This document shows positions 16,373 to 24,912 of a DNA stretch of 64,000 nt, in pieces; position 1 is the first letter of the stretch, and the number at the start of each line of letters is the position of its first letter. The stretch lies in NCBI GenBank assembly GCA_008690995.1, contig VRMN01000003.1, positions 992,001-1,056,000 of the forward strand, read 5' to 3'. The stretch comes from Porphyridium purpureum. Lineage: Eukaryota; Rhodophyta; Bangiophyceae; Porphyridiales; Porphyridiaceae. The notes under the pieces were generated by a model. That model ran no database searches, was not told the origin of the DNA, and worked only from the letters and a program-made list of their open reading frames with translations. Position numbers and translations under genes: made by a program.

Positions 16373-17153
16373 GGCGGTGGCAGGAACGGAGGCGTTTGCC
16401 CCGTCCGTGTTTCGCTCCGGCAAATTCTTCGTCCCCCGCTCTGGGCGACAAGCGTCTTCGTGTGTTGGTGCGGTGCGCCGCGTGGCAGCAAGCTGTGTGC
16501 GGCCGCGTGCGGCCCGCATGCAGGAAGAGGAATTTGATGTCTTGAACCGAGATGGCTCGCCCGCACTCCAGCGGCTGCCGCGCTCTGTTGTACATGCGGA
16601 GGGGCATTGGCACCGTAGCGTGCATGTGTGGATTGTGGACGAAAAGGAAGGCACGCTGCTCTTGCAGATGCGTGCACCGGATAAGGACACATTTCCGAAC
16701 CGGTTGGACGTGTCGGCAGCTGGCCACATCGCGGCAGGTGAAGGAAGCTGGGATACTGCTTTGCGGGAGCTCGAGGAAGAACTAGGCGTCGAGTTGGACG
16801 ATCGCGGCGCGAGCGTGAAAGTTTACTCGCGCGAAGAAAGTGCACTGCTCCATGTGGCCCAGCCACTGCGGCTGCTGTTCACAGCAGAAAGCGAAAACCA
16901 GGGCGAGACGCCTGCACACGGCAAGTTCGTGGATCGTGAACTGCAGGATGTTTACTTACTCGTGACGCGGGAAGCCCTTGATCTGTCTAAGCTAAAGTTG
17001 CAGCAATCCGAAGTACTGGGTGTGCGATTCTTGCCTTGGACGCAGTATCGCGACGCACTCTGTGCCGGAGATGAGGCCTTTGTCCCGCGCCCAGCGGAAT
17101 ATGCACGCCGATTTTTCAAAATTCTGCATGAGCAAACTAACCTGAAATCTTAG
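16371..17153 (+). CDS. Nudix hydrolase, NUDT3-like, with possible targeting extension
   Basis: From Met at 16371 the protein is 260 residues. The Nudix box is perfect: GHIAAGEGSW then ALRELEEELGV (residues 118-140), fitting GX5EX7REUXEEXGU. The preceding EEEFDVLNRDGS and VHVWIVDEKEGTLLLQ match the N-terminal part of plant NUDT3-like and isopentenyl-diphosphate isomerase-type Nudix proteins, which hydrolyse nucleoside-diphosphate derivatives. A second in-frame Met at 16518 (MQEEEFDV) corresponds to the start of the plant homologues. The 49 residues between the two starts are rich in Arg, Ala and Ser, and look like a transit peptide. The gene is divergent from the 967-residue protein; with both upstream ATGs used, the two start codons overlap in one CATG. 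Confidence 0.85.
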   Translation: MAVAGTEAFAPSVFRSGKFFVPRSGRQASSCVGAVRRVAASCVRPRAARMQEEEFDVLNRDGSPALQRLPRSVVHAEGHWHRSVHVWIVDEKEGTLLLQMRAPDKDTFPNRLDVSAAGHIAAGEGSWDTALRELEEELGVELDDRGASVKVYSREESALLHVAQPLRLLFTAESENQGETPAHGKFVDRELQDVYLLVTREALDLSKLKLQQSEVLGVRFLPWTQYRDALCAGDEAFVPRPAEYARRFFKILHEQTNLKS

Positions 17154-17594
17154 CTCGGTAGCGCGACACGTGCCACTTCTAGTCGGTCAGATATCACGGT
17201 ATCGTTTCTTTCCAGTCGCTACGTTCAGGTCGCTGTATCGGTGCATATGACTCTTGGGACAAGCGGAATTTGCGCAAAATAATCTGATCAGGCCTTTTCT
17301 CCCTTAGAGTATCGTCTTCGTCCGCTGGCAGGCTCGCGCAAATCGTGTCCCTTCAAGCATTCTTGCACCAGTGCGAGATGCTGCGCAAATGTCACATGCC
17401 TTGAATACATATTGCTTCCTCACCCAAAGTCCTCGACCAGCCTCATCAGGAGCCAACCATCTAACCCCACAGCCCGCCAACGCACGCGTCGAGACTCCAA
17501 GTCCGCGTGTTCACCTGTCACGCGAACGTCCGTGATGTTGACCATCGGCGTGACGTGGTTATAGTTGTCGTGTTCCTGCCCATCAATATTGGCT
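17154..17594. other. convergent intergenic stretch, nothing assigned
   Basis: This stretch holds the 3' flanks of the Nudix gene and of the small membrane protein on the opposite strand. A minus-strand open frame of 69 codons at 17420-17629 has no ATG context or recognisable content. I see no RNA gene or repeat here. Confidence 0.5.
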
Positions 17595-17840
17595 CTACTT
17601 CCGGGAGACGAGTTTTTGGCTCCAATCAAACAGCGCGTATCCGACGCTCATGCCGAATGCCGCCGCAGCGCCGATCATGAACGGCCGCCATACGTATTTG
17701 TATAACTCGGCGCGAGCGGCCGCCGCGGCGCCTCCGAGACCCCATATCCCGCCGCCCTTGCCGTACAGACCGTCATCATCAGAGAAGTACTCGGATACCT
17801 CGTCCGCCTGGCTCTTACCGGACTCAAGATCGTCATCCAT
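17595..17840 (-). CDS. small single-span membrane protein (81 aa), unknown
   Basis: It starts at an ATG (17840) and encodes 81 residues: an acidic N-terminus (MDDDLESGK then EYFSDDDG), an Ala/Gly-rich linker, one hydrophobic segment (PFMIGAAAAFGMSVGYALF, residues 53-71) and a short basic tail SQKLVSRK. The layout of acidic cytosolic face, one span and short basic tail resembles small tail-anchored proteins of the outer mitochondrial or plastid membrane, but no family is recognised. Its ATG is 111 bases from the divergent ATG of SNRNP27, so the pair probably shares a promoter. Confidence 0.6.
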   Translation of the reverse strand: MDDDLESGKSQADEVSEYFSDDDGLYGKGGGIWGLGGAAAAARAELYKYVWRPFMIGAAAAFGMSVGYALFDWSQKLVSRK

Positions 17841-17951
17841 CTCGATCCTTTAAGCCTTCCCCTGCCTTCGTCTCACGTCCACAGCTTCGATCTCTTGCTC
17901 TTCAGCAGTCAACGCAGCTAAATTTCCCATGTCTCAAACTCGCGAAAAAGA

Positions 17952-18290
17952 ATGAAGGGAAGAAAGCGACCTCTTGAATTTATCTCGAGTACCGACGTGC
18001 CTGCTATTGCTGCATCAGCGTCTCCATCGCCGCCACCGCCGCCGCCACCACCACCACCACCGCCGCCGCCGCCACCGCCGCCACCGCCTGTCCCGAGCTC
18101 GGACGAACGTGAGGAATGGACTTTTGAGGCTCTGGCCGCGCAATGCGACCTACCGGTGAGCTTTGGAACCAGCAAGGGGAAGAAAGTGGAAGGAGCCGAC
18201 GTGAGTGGGGCAAACGTGAAACGCCCGAGAAAGTACAGGCAATACATGAATCGACGAGGTACGTTTCCACGTGCACCAGACAAGATCTAG
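17952..18290 (+). CDS. SNRNP27: U4/U6.U5 tri-snRNP 27 kDa protein-like splicing factor with polyproline tract
   Basis: 112 residues. The C-terminal block FGTSKGKKVEGADVSG followed by RKYRQYMNRRGTF is the conserved SNRNP27 (DUF1777) domain, a tri-snRNP component near the 5' splice-site/ACAGA region in spliceosomal B complexes. The N-terminal half differs from the family: instead of an RS-rich region there is a short basic start (MKGRKRP) and an uninterrupted run of 20 prolines (residues 27-46, bases 18030-18089) encoded by mixed CCN codons. The family's usual Asp/Glu-x-Met helix before the conserved block is reduced. The start is the first ATG in frame. Confidence 0.88.
   Translation: MKGRKRPLEFISSTDVPAIAASASPSPPPPPPPPPPPPPPPPPPPPVPSSDEREEWTFEALAAQCDLPVSFGTSKGKKVEGADVSGANVKRPRKYRQYMNRRGTFPRAPDKI
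18030..18089 (+). repeat. CCN trinucleotide tract encoding Pro20
   Basis: Sixty bases of CCG/CCA/CCC codons, unbroken, inside the SNRNP27 reading frame. The mixture of codons argues for an old or selected tract and not a fresh single-codon expansion. On the minus strand it reads as polyglycine, which creates a false ORF. Confidence 0.9.
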
Positions 18291-18326
18291 CCGCTCAAAC
18301 GCATGAATGACTTTTCGATGTCGCGG

Positions 18327-19312
18327 TCAAAGGATCCAAGGAAGCACTACGTAGCGGCAAGAGGGAAGCGATGAAGCTTCAAACGTGCGCTGGTACCAGC
18401 GTTCTGTCTCTACAGCAGTACAGCTCAGGTTGAGCACCACAAACGAGAATGCAAGCAATGAGCAGGTACCCGATCCATTTGAAGTGAGCAACAATGACGC
18501 GTACACAAGCATTTCAGCTAGATAGTGCGGCGTTCGCACGTACCGGAAAAGAGCGCTCTGTGGGGCGTAGTACACCTTTTCCTTGCTCTCTCGTTCTTGG
18601 TGGCGACGCATCCTTGCGAGCTCTCTGTGACATGCATTCTGCAGCCAGGATCCTGCCCAAAAAGTCAGTATGCCGCAGGTCAGCTTGCCTGTGCTGAGTG
18701 CTGGATGAAGTATTGGCGGTGAAGAGGAAGACGCGAGGTCCACGCTCAGGCCACAAACAGCAGCAACGTAGAACGAGTGGCCCGCTGCAATTGGCGAAGA
18801 AGCATGAGTTTGCCCTGTTATGAGTCAGCGATCCACTCACAGGCTAACCTTATAAACATGAATGACTGCTTCTTTAACCCACCTAGAAAGTGGACCGCTG
18901 ATACGCGGTCGCGCGACATGCGGTGCACGAAAAGACACTCGAGGCACCGGCGCACTAGCTGCAACTGGAACATGATAGCCGGCACCCACTGCGTCCAGTG
19001 TTGAACACTCTCGCTGACCAAGATCAGCGATGGCGCAGTCGCCCACATGACAATTTGGATACTGTTGAGTAGCAGCGCGCAGACATAGAATGAAAGCCAC
19101 GCAACGCGCTTATCAATCAAAGGCCGCGCGGGTGAGAGCCAGTGCGACGCCGCCGCATCTCGCCGCGTGCGTGTGTCTTGCAGTTTCCCGTACGAGAGCA
19201 GCCGAGCGAGATGCGGAGACCTGGTCAATAGGCGCACAACGTAGACTCCGTTAGCGGCAGCCCAGTAGGCGTACAAACACAGGCGAGCCAGAAACACCAC
19301 ATCTCCAAGCAT
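18327..19312 (-). CDS. SRD5A3: polyprenol reductase SRD5A3-like (steroid 5-alpha reductase family), two exons
   Basis: Coding exons are 19312-18883 and 18784-18327, with a 98-base intron between them; together they give 295 residues. Exon 1 carries RLLTRSPHLARLLSYGK and QLQLVRRCLECLFVHRMS; exon 2 carries GHSFYVAAV and the family C-terminal region VRTPHYLAEMLVY, ending WYQRTFEASSLPS and a Pro-Trp-Ile-Leu tail. Splicing restores HFLAGHSFYV, equivalent to the VHYFLGYAFYV region of human SRD5A3. The order and spacing of motifs fit polyprenol reductase, which makes dolichol in the ER for N-glycosylation, better than the sterol-reducing members. Several hydrophobic spans are visible. The ATG at 19312 is the first in frame. 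The upstream neighbour SWC4 ends only 78 bases away on the same strand. Confidence 0.88.
18785..18882 (-). other. spliceosomal intron of SRD5A3
   Basis: 98 bases, donor CTAG|GTGGGT, acceptor CCAATTGCAG|CGG, with a CTGAC branch-like sequence about 40 bases before the acceptor. It is a phase 1 intron. The unspliced frame hits a stop, whereas removal joins two halves of a conserved family motif. Confidence 0.85.
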
Positions 19313-19390
19313 GGCCCGAATGTTTACTGTAGTCCTCACGCACAAGTTCCCTACGCAGGCACTTCTTCCACGTCCTTTTATCAGTTTGAG

Positions 19391-21277
19391 TCAGTCCATG
19401 ATGCGTTTTCTCTTATTTCTGCTACGATCAGACATTGGGATCTCTGGTTCATCTAGCACACGCGAGGGTCCCGGCTCAGTCGGCGGCTGACTCGTGCCAA
19501 GCCCTTGCTGAGCGCGCTGCCCTGCGTCCAGCTCGTCATTGTTCTCATGGAAGTCATACACCTCCTCGGTCTTGCGCTTCTTGTGGCTGAGATTAATACC
19601 ACGAGGCGGCGGCGGCGGCGGTATTCCATCCTGTTTTGCTTTTCGAATGCGCATGAAATGCACGTCTTCCTCCTTTTTGGATACGATGCGATGGAGCTCC
19701 AGAAAAGCGACCAGCTCCATTCGTAGCGCATCAAACTCGTCCATGATGGGACCCGTTGCCATGGGCCGCACAGGAATGTTCAACTGGTTCAAATGTATAT
19801 CCACTTTTTTAGCAACCTTGATCGCCTGCGTCACAGGTGTGAAAGTGAGCGAGCTCCGCGCAAATACACCCGCGACCATTTTTCGGTGCGGAAAAGCCTT
19901 CGAAGGCAGTCCCGATGCCGTGTCAAGAGAGAGGCGCACGCCACAACTCATTCGCGGCGAACCGTCAGCCGCGGCGGCGTTCGTCAGTAAGCTCTGCACG
20001 ACTCCAGAGCCAATCCGGTGCTTCACGCTCGCGACTGAAACGGCTTCCATTTCTTCATTCGAGATCTGTAATAACTTTTGCAGTCGCTGCTTCTCTTTCA
20101 GTGCACGCTTCCTCTGCGCATCAATGGCTCTCGCACGCGAGATCAACTGCTCTTCCTTCATGAGTTCCATCTTGTCGCGCCTGAACTGCACTTCCAACTG
20201 GTCCTTGCGGATGAGCTCGTACTCGATATCGAAAGGATTTTGCAATATTGCCTGGGCGTGTCGCAAAAGCGCACCGGACGGCTGTGCCTTTGCGGCTGCG
20301 TGCCCCGTGAGCTTGCTGCGCACCTCGAAAATCTTGCGCGCAACGGAGTAATACCGATCACGAAGCTCATCGAGCGTCCGCTTGGTGCAGTGATCTGGCC
20401 AGCGGTCATGAATGACGGGGAAGCGCAGGTCGAAACGCTTGCAAAGTTCAAAAAGAACGTCAGTATCGGCCTTTGTCCACGGTTCAAAGACATACGAGTT
20501 CTGCTTTGCGCGCGATGGGGACGGGAGTGCGGCAGCTTCCGATTCCGCTGCTCCGGCTTTTGCATCTACGACGGGCACTCCCACCGACGCCGATCCAGCG
20601 ACGGCGGCGCTCTTTGGATTCGCATGCCCTGTGCTTCCATCAGTAGCAGCGCTCGCACAGTCAGCGGCAGGACGCGTACCCGGAAATGGAAAGGCTACAG
20701 GGCTGGGCTGCAGGGCATCCAAGTGCAGTGCGTATTCTGCCTCTGTGTAGGTGAGAATTCGAGCCGGCTTGCTGAAGCGGACAAATGGCGCGAAAGGTTG
20801 TTGCAGCTGTGCGGCAGGGCTAGCACCCGGATGCTCTGTACCGCTTGTGTCCGGCACTTGCACCCATGCTTCCAGCTCGAGCCCGTCGTCGCGGCCCAGG
20901 ACGGGAACCTTCCTCCTTTCATACCGAATTCGTGCTGCAGCCGTTGGGCGACGCTCCTTGAACACCGGCTTGTACACTGGCATCAGACAGACTGGACTGG
21001 ACGCGGCATGCGCGAGGCGGTCTGCCTGCAGAATCGACAGCTCTCTCTGGACGCCGCCAGTGCGTGAGTGTCTCGCGCGCGGCGAGGGCGATGGCATCGC
21101 CGCCGAGTGCTGCCTTGTCGGCGAGCCGGACGGCGCGGGCGACGCCGACGTCGGTTGAGGCGCTTGCGCACTGCGCGCAGCGACCCCCAACGGAGCCAGT
21201 CCGTTCCCACTGCTCAACATACCATCACTCGGGCCCGTGAACACGTCGCGCTCCTTATTGCCCTCGCGTGCCGCCAT
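19391..21277 (-). CDS. SWC4: SWC4/DMAP1 chromatin-remodelling subunit
   Basis: 628 residues from the first ATG at 21277. The SANT/Myb-like DAMP1 domain is visible as YVFEPWTKADTDVLFELC, RFDLRFPVIHDRWP and RTLDELRDRYYSVARK (middle of the protein), preceded by the conserved KERRPTAAARIRYERRK segment and followed by a Lys/Glu-rich helix (ARAIDAQRKRALKEKQRLQ). This is the SWC4/DMAP1 pattern: a shared subunit of the SWR1 (H2A.Z deposition) and NuA4 complexes, acting in the nucleus. The C-terminal third contains a conserved-looking helical region and a basic nuclear-localisation-like end. The first 120 residues are low-complexity Pro/Ser/Ala. It is divergent from DHCR7, with several copies of the GTACAGT element in the gap. 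Confidence 0.9.
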   Translation of the reverse strand: MAAREGNKERDVFTGPSDGMLSSGNGLAPLGVAARSAQAPQPTSASPAPSGSPTRQHSAAMPSPSPRARHSRTGGVQRELSILQADRLAHAASSPVCLMPVYKPVFKERRPTAAARIRYERRKVPVLGRDDGLELEAWVQVPDTSGTEHPGASPAAQLQQPFAPFVRFSKPARILTYTEAEYALHLDALQPSPVAFPFPGTRPAADCASAATDGSTGHANPKSAAVAGSASVGVPVVDAKAGAAESEAAALPSPSRAKQNSYVFEPWTKADTDVLFELCKRFDLRFPVIHDRWPDHCTKRTLDELRDRYYSVARKIFEVRSKLTGHAAAKAQPSGALLRHAQAILQNPFDIEYELIRKDQLEVQFRRDKMELMKEEQLISRARAIDAQRKRALKEKQRLQKLLQISNEEMEAVSVASVKHRIGSGVVQSLLTNAAAADGSPRMSCGVRLSLDTASGLPSKAFPHRKMVAGVFARSSLTFTPVTQAIKVAKKVDIHLNQLNIPVRPMATGPIMDEFDALRMELVAFLELHRIVSKKEEDVHFMRIRKAKQDGIPPPPPPRGINLSHKKRKTEEVYDFHENNDELDAGQRAQQGLGTSQPPTEPGPSRVLDEPEIPMSDRSRNKRKRIMD

Positions 21278-21917
21278 CAAGCCGGGCCCGTCGCGCACCG
21301 TTTTGCCCCTGCTTCCGCGACTCGAACCGGTCTCAATCTTCGTCCCGCGAAACGGGTTCGACTCATCTCTCCTCTTCCGTCCTGAACCGGTTTACTAGTT
21401 TGCTGTACACCCACGTCAAAAAGTACAGTGACCGAAGCATCGACCAACTGTACCTCGCGGGTCAGACCCGTTCGAGTTGGGCACTCCTGTTGCGCCGCTG
21501 TGCAGCAGCCGCCACGCGCAAGCCTGGCTCCTTGCGCACAGTGCTGGGCGGCCCCTGTTCTTCAACGTTCGCTCGTTCATTCCCGTCATCGACGACGAGC
21601 CACAGGGGCATTCACGCGCTGACGCTGTGCGTCGAGCTGGATACGCGGGCCGTGTATCGATACTGACGACGACCACACGCTTTGTTGCGGCTGTTGCCTC
21701 CCACCGCATCCCAGCAGCACAACAGCCGCCGCACTCACGCACGGCGCTTATCGGTTTGGCATCCGCCGTTGAGCCGTTAACCGTGTATGTGCTTCTCAAC
21801 CGTTAGGCGGTGTACAGTTGCGCATGGAGTCAGAATTCAGCCGGTACGGTGCGCGTTGCACTATGCGGGGCGCGTCTGGACCCGCGCCGTTGCGTGAACT
21901 TGAACTTTGTGGTGAAG
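21278..21917. promoter_or_regulatory. divergent promoter region of SWC4 and DHCR7 with GTACAGT elements
   Basis: This 640-base gap between divergent ATGs holds CTGTACAC (21403-21410), GTACAGT (21423-21429), ACTGTAC (21447-21453) and TGTACAGT (21811-21818). The first three lie 126-170 bases upstream of the SWC4 ATG, and the last 107 bases upstream of the DHCR7 ATG. Plus-strand open frames here (for example 21477-21806) look like chance. Confidence 0.5.
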
Positions 21918-23357
21918 ATGCAGAGACGGAGAGAAAGGTGGAGGGCGGTGAGGGGGAGGAGGCGCGAGGAGGCGCGGTGTGGGTTGCGCAGAGGAAGTAT
22001 GGGTGGGCTCGGAACATCCGGTGGAACGTGGGGACGCTCCACAAACGGATGGAGCCCGTCCGTGTGGCTGCAGTCGGCGTTTCCGCTGCTGGCAGGGCCG
22101 TTTCTAGTGTGGTTTCTACAGCTGGCCTGCCACGCGCAGTACCAGGGAGTGCACAACGTGTTCGACTCGTCGATCTCAGCCGTGGTCCAGGCGTTTGTCG
22201 CAGATCCGCGCCGCTTCTTCGCCGCGTTCCTCCCGCGAGAAATTTCGGCCGCGGCGCTCCGCATCGTCGCAGCGTGGTATGTGCTTCTGCTGGTGCTCAC
22301 GCTCGTGCTGCCCGGGAAGAAGGGCTACGGCCTGAAAACCCCGGCGGGATATACTCTTGAGTACCGTGTCAACGGACTCGCAGTGTTTCTTGTGGCTCAT
22401 TTGATAGTGCTCGGCGCCACATACGCCGGCATCATCTCGTTGAGCGCAGTGGTTGACGAGCTCAACTCTATTTTGGCTTTGGCTAACATGTTTGGCGTGC
22501 TGCTCTCTGTGTTTGCGTACATCAAGGCATGGACTTTTCCATCGTACCCAGAGGACAACAAGACAACTGGCTTTGTGCCTTACGACTACTTGATGGGGAT
22601 CGAGTTCAACCCGCGGCTCGGGCCTCTTGATCTGAAGCTGTTCACCATTGGGCGTGTTGGGATGATCAGCTGGAGCATGCTAAACTTCTGCTTCGTGCAA
22701 AAGCAGTATGAGACGTTTGGCCAAATTTCAAATAGTATGGTGCTCACCGTGGCTCTCCAGCTTGTGTACATTGTCGACTTTTTCGTTCGTGAGGACTGGT
22801 ACTTGCGCACGGTCGACATAGGACATGACCACTTTGGCTACTACTTGGCGTGGGGCTGCTCAGTCTGGCTGATCTGGATATACTCCGCGTCGGCGAGTTA
22901 CTTGTCGCGGAATCTAACCCACTTGGCATGGTATCAGATCGTGGTCACGCTCGTGCTCGCGGCGTTTTCATACTTGGTGTTTCTGCAATCGAATCAGCAG
23001 AAGGATTTGTACCGACAGACGAACGGCAAGTGTAACGTATGGGGTAAGCCGGCATCTGGCTTGCGTGTGCGTTACACGACGAAAGATGGCGTGGCGCACG
23101 ACTCAATCTTGCTGACGAGCGGGTGGTGGGGCGTCGCGCGCCATTTTAACTACTTTGCCGATATGATCTTTAGCTTCAGCATTGGCCTGGCCACCGGTTC
23201 GACACACGCGGTGGCATACGGGTACGGCATCAACATGTTCTTTCTCCTACTGCATCGATCTGTTCGCGATGAAGGCCGTTGCCGCGCAAAATACGGCTCT
23301 GGCTGGGACAAGTATTGCCAAATCGTCAAGTACCGCATCTTTCCAGGAATTTACTGA
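21918..23357 (+). CDS. DHCR7: 7-dehydrocholesterol reductase / delta-7 sterol reductase
   Basis: From the ATG at 21918 the protein is 479 residues; the Met at 21999 is an alternative. Hydrophobic spans run throughout. Family signatures are YDYLMGIEFNPRLGP, WYLRTVDIGHDHFGYYLAWG (middle of the protein), QKDLYRQTNGKCNVWG, GWWGVARHFNYFADM and the C-terminal RDEGRCRAKYGSGWDKY ending in FPGIY. The HDHFG and WGKP patterns match DHCR7/DWF5 and not the C-14 reductases (ERG24, lamin B receptor), which read HDGFG. The enzyme uses NADPH to reduce the delta-7 double bond in the last steps of sterol synthesis, in the ER membrane. It ends 89 bases from the convergent EF-hand gene. Confidence 0.92.
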   Translation: MQRRRERWRAVRGRRREEARCGLRRGSMGGLGTSGGTWGRSTNGWSPSVWLQSAFPLLAGPFLVWFLQLACHAQYQGVHNVFDSSISAVVQAFVADPRRFFAAFLPREISAAALRIVAAWYVLLLVLTLVLPGKKGYGLKTPAGYTLEYRVNGLAVFLVAHLIVLGATYAGIISLSAVVDELNSILALANMFGVLLSVFAYIKAWTFPSYPEDNKTTGFVPYDYLMGIEFNPRLGPLDLKLFTIGRVGMISWSMLNFCFVQKQYETFGQISNSMVLTVALQLVYIVDFFVREDWYLRTVDIGHDHFGYYLAWGCSVWLIWIYSASASYLSRNLTHLAWYQIVVTLVLAAFSYLVFLQSNQQKDLYRQTNGKCNVWGKPASGLRVRYTTKDGVAHDSILLTSGWWGVARHFNYFADMIFSFSIGLATGSTHAVAYGYGINMFFLLLHRSVRDEGRCRAKYGSGWDKYCQIVKYRIFPGIY

Positions 23358-23446
23358 AGCCATTTCTGCCCGCTGTCGGCTGCTCGCAACGTTTTGATAC
23401 AGCAACGGGACCGGCACTTCGTGAGACGATGTTGGTTGTGCGCCTT

Positions 23447-24478
23447 TTAGTAGTTGGCTACGTAGTGTCGGACAAACTCCTCCTTGCCAAGCTTCCCCGT
23501 CTGACTTTCGCTCACTAATGCGCAGTAAAGTGCGCGCACATCTGAGGCGCTCAATTTAACGCCCAGGGCCCGTACAGCTCCTCCGAACTCTGCCTCGTCA
23601 AGATAGCCTGACCGGCTGTGATCGTTTCTCACAAAGGCCGCTTCAGCCGCGCGTCTCTTATCCTCATCGTTGCCAACCGATCTTCCCGTTCCACTTGTCG
23701 GATACCCTGGTGGTGGAGCTGGGTATGCACAGCTATTTACGGATTGCACAGCCAATGGCGCAGATGGTGCGTTTGTTTCCGACGGTGCCCTCGCAAAGTT
23801 CGCCTGATAATAAGCAACGAATTCTTGCTCGGAAATGCGCCCGTTGTGGTCTTCGTCAACAATACTGAACACCACCTGAGCATCCACCATCGACATGTTC
23901 ACGTGAAGGAGCTGAAGCGCGGCGAGAAACTCGGAAAGATCCAGAAACCCGGTTTGGCTACGGTCAAACGATCGGAACGCGTGCTGCGCGCGTTGAGCAG
24001 GTGTCGCACCCTCTGGCGGCTCCCATGCCATCGAGCGCGAGCCTGTAATATGCATCGGCGGGCCTGGTGGAACGTAGTACCCGGGCACTACGCCCGGGTG
24101 CACTGGAACTCCCTGTTGAGGTGTCGAATACGCTTGCTGCGGCACAGGCGCTGCACTTGACTGATACGGAGTATAGCCGTAAGTCACTTGCTGCTGCCAA
24201 CCCGCTTTGTCATGATGCGGAATGGAAACGCTTGAAGGCGCGGGTGTCACGTGATGTGGCATCGGCGTCGGAGCAGTGCCTCCTTGAGGTGCCGGCGGTC
24301 TCCCAGCAGCGTCCGGGGAACCTACCCCATAGTGTATTTGAGACTGTTGAAGCCACGGATTAATCACATGGCCTTGCCCACCGGGGGTTTGAGGAGGATA
24401 TTCGGCACTTGGTCGCGGATATCCCGGGTATGCTGGATACCCTTGGTTTGGATGCTGGTTTCCGCGTTGATCAGCCAT
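23447..24478 (-). CDS. EF-hand calcium-binding protein with Pro/Gly/Gln-rich N-terminus
   Basis: 343 residues from the ATG at 24478. The first 150 residues are rich in Pro, Tyr, Gln and Gly (NPQ-like repeats such as YPAYPGYP), as in penta-EF-hand proteins (ALG-2, PEF1, sorcin). Two EF-hand pairs follow. Loops DRSQTGFLDLSE, DEDHNGRISEQE and DHSRSGYLDEAE keep the acidic positions 1, 3/5 and 12. The last loop SESQTGKLGKEE lacks the first Asp and probably does not bind calcium. About 45 residues of Pro/Ser linker separate the pairs, so this is not a simple compact penta-EF fold. It is likely a soluble calcium sensor. It starts 57 bases downstream of the OST4 stop on the same strand. Confidence 0.8.
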   Translation of the reverse strand: MADQRGNQHPNQGYPAYPGYPRPSAEYPPQTPGGQGHVINPWLQQSQIHYGVGSPDAAGRPPAPQGGTAPTPMPHHVTPAPSSVSIPHHDKAGWQQQVTYGYTPYQSSAAPVPQQAYSTPQQGVPVHPGVVPGYYVPPGPPMHITGSRSMAWEPPEGATPAQRAQHAFRSFDRSQTGFLDLSEFLAALQLLHVNMSMVDAQVVFSIVDEDHNGRISEQEFVAYYQANFARAPSETNAPSAPLAVQSVNSCAYPAPPPGYPTSGTGRSVGNDEDKRRAAEAAFVRNDHSRSGYLDEAEFGGAVRALGVKLSASDVRALYCALVSESQTGKLGKEEFVRHYVANY

Positions 24479-24535
24479 CTCTCGACGGCGGCGGCTACGC
24501 TCGACAGCTTGCCACACAGCCTTGCGACGGTCCGC

Positions 24536-24691
24536 TCAGAGATCCTTCTTGGTTGAAGCGGACGAGGAGGCGGACGCCGACGGAGGCAGCGCTGAGGCCG
24601 ACGCAACCACAAAGTGGTACAAGATCACCAGACCTATCACGAGGTACCCACCCCAAGTCGCAACGGACACGAGCTGCTCGTCCGTAATCAT
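24536..24691 (-). CDS. OST4: oligosaccharyltransferase subunit OST4
   Basis: A 51-residue protein starting at the ATG at 24691. The sequence MITDEQLVSVATWGG then LVILYHFVVAS lines up along the whole of yeast and human OST4 (yeast MISDEQLNSL...VIYHAV; human MITDVQL...VVLYHYV), a single-span ER membrane subunit that stabilises the catalytic STT3 subunit of oligosaccharyltransferase for N-glycosylation. The C-terminus is extended by about 18 Ala/Ser-rich residues ending in KKDL. The frame is open to 24769, but the in-frame ATG at 24691 matches the family start. The final KKDL looks like a KDEL/KKxx-type ER signal, although such a retention role is inference. Confidence 0.92.
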   Translation of the reverse strand: MITDEQLVSVATWGGYLVIGLVILYHFVVASASALPPSASASSSASTKKDL

Positions 24692-24912
24692 GCTACGGAC
24701 GTGAGCACCACCCTCGCCTACCAGCCGCACAACTTGCCCGAACGCGCACCCTGCCTGCTCGACCCGCACGATCCCTTTCTTCCTCCGACTTGAAGCTTAT
24801 TCATCAAGTCCTTAAAGTCGTCCTGTGGCCAAGCCGCGTGCAACAGGCGCAAGTCGGATTGAAAGTCTTGGATCCTATAGTAAAAGAGCCCGTTTTCATA
24901 TGCAAATAAAGT

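Noticed and set aside
16373-16729. N-terminal extension of the 967-aa protein
   Set aside because: It is exactly antisense to the Nudix domain and has shadow-frame composition; internal ATGs at 16372/16366 are preferred.
17918-18283. Minus-strand ORF with a polyglycine tract
   Set aside because: It is the complement of the SNRNP27 polyproline frame, whose conserved C-terminus shows the plus strand is coding.
19539-21067. Plus-strand ORFs of 270 and 329 codons
   Set aside because: They are shadows of SWC4 on the minus strand; Cys/Ser/Arg-rich composition and no domain.
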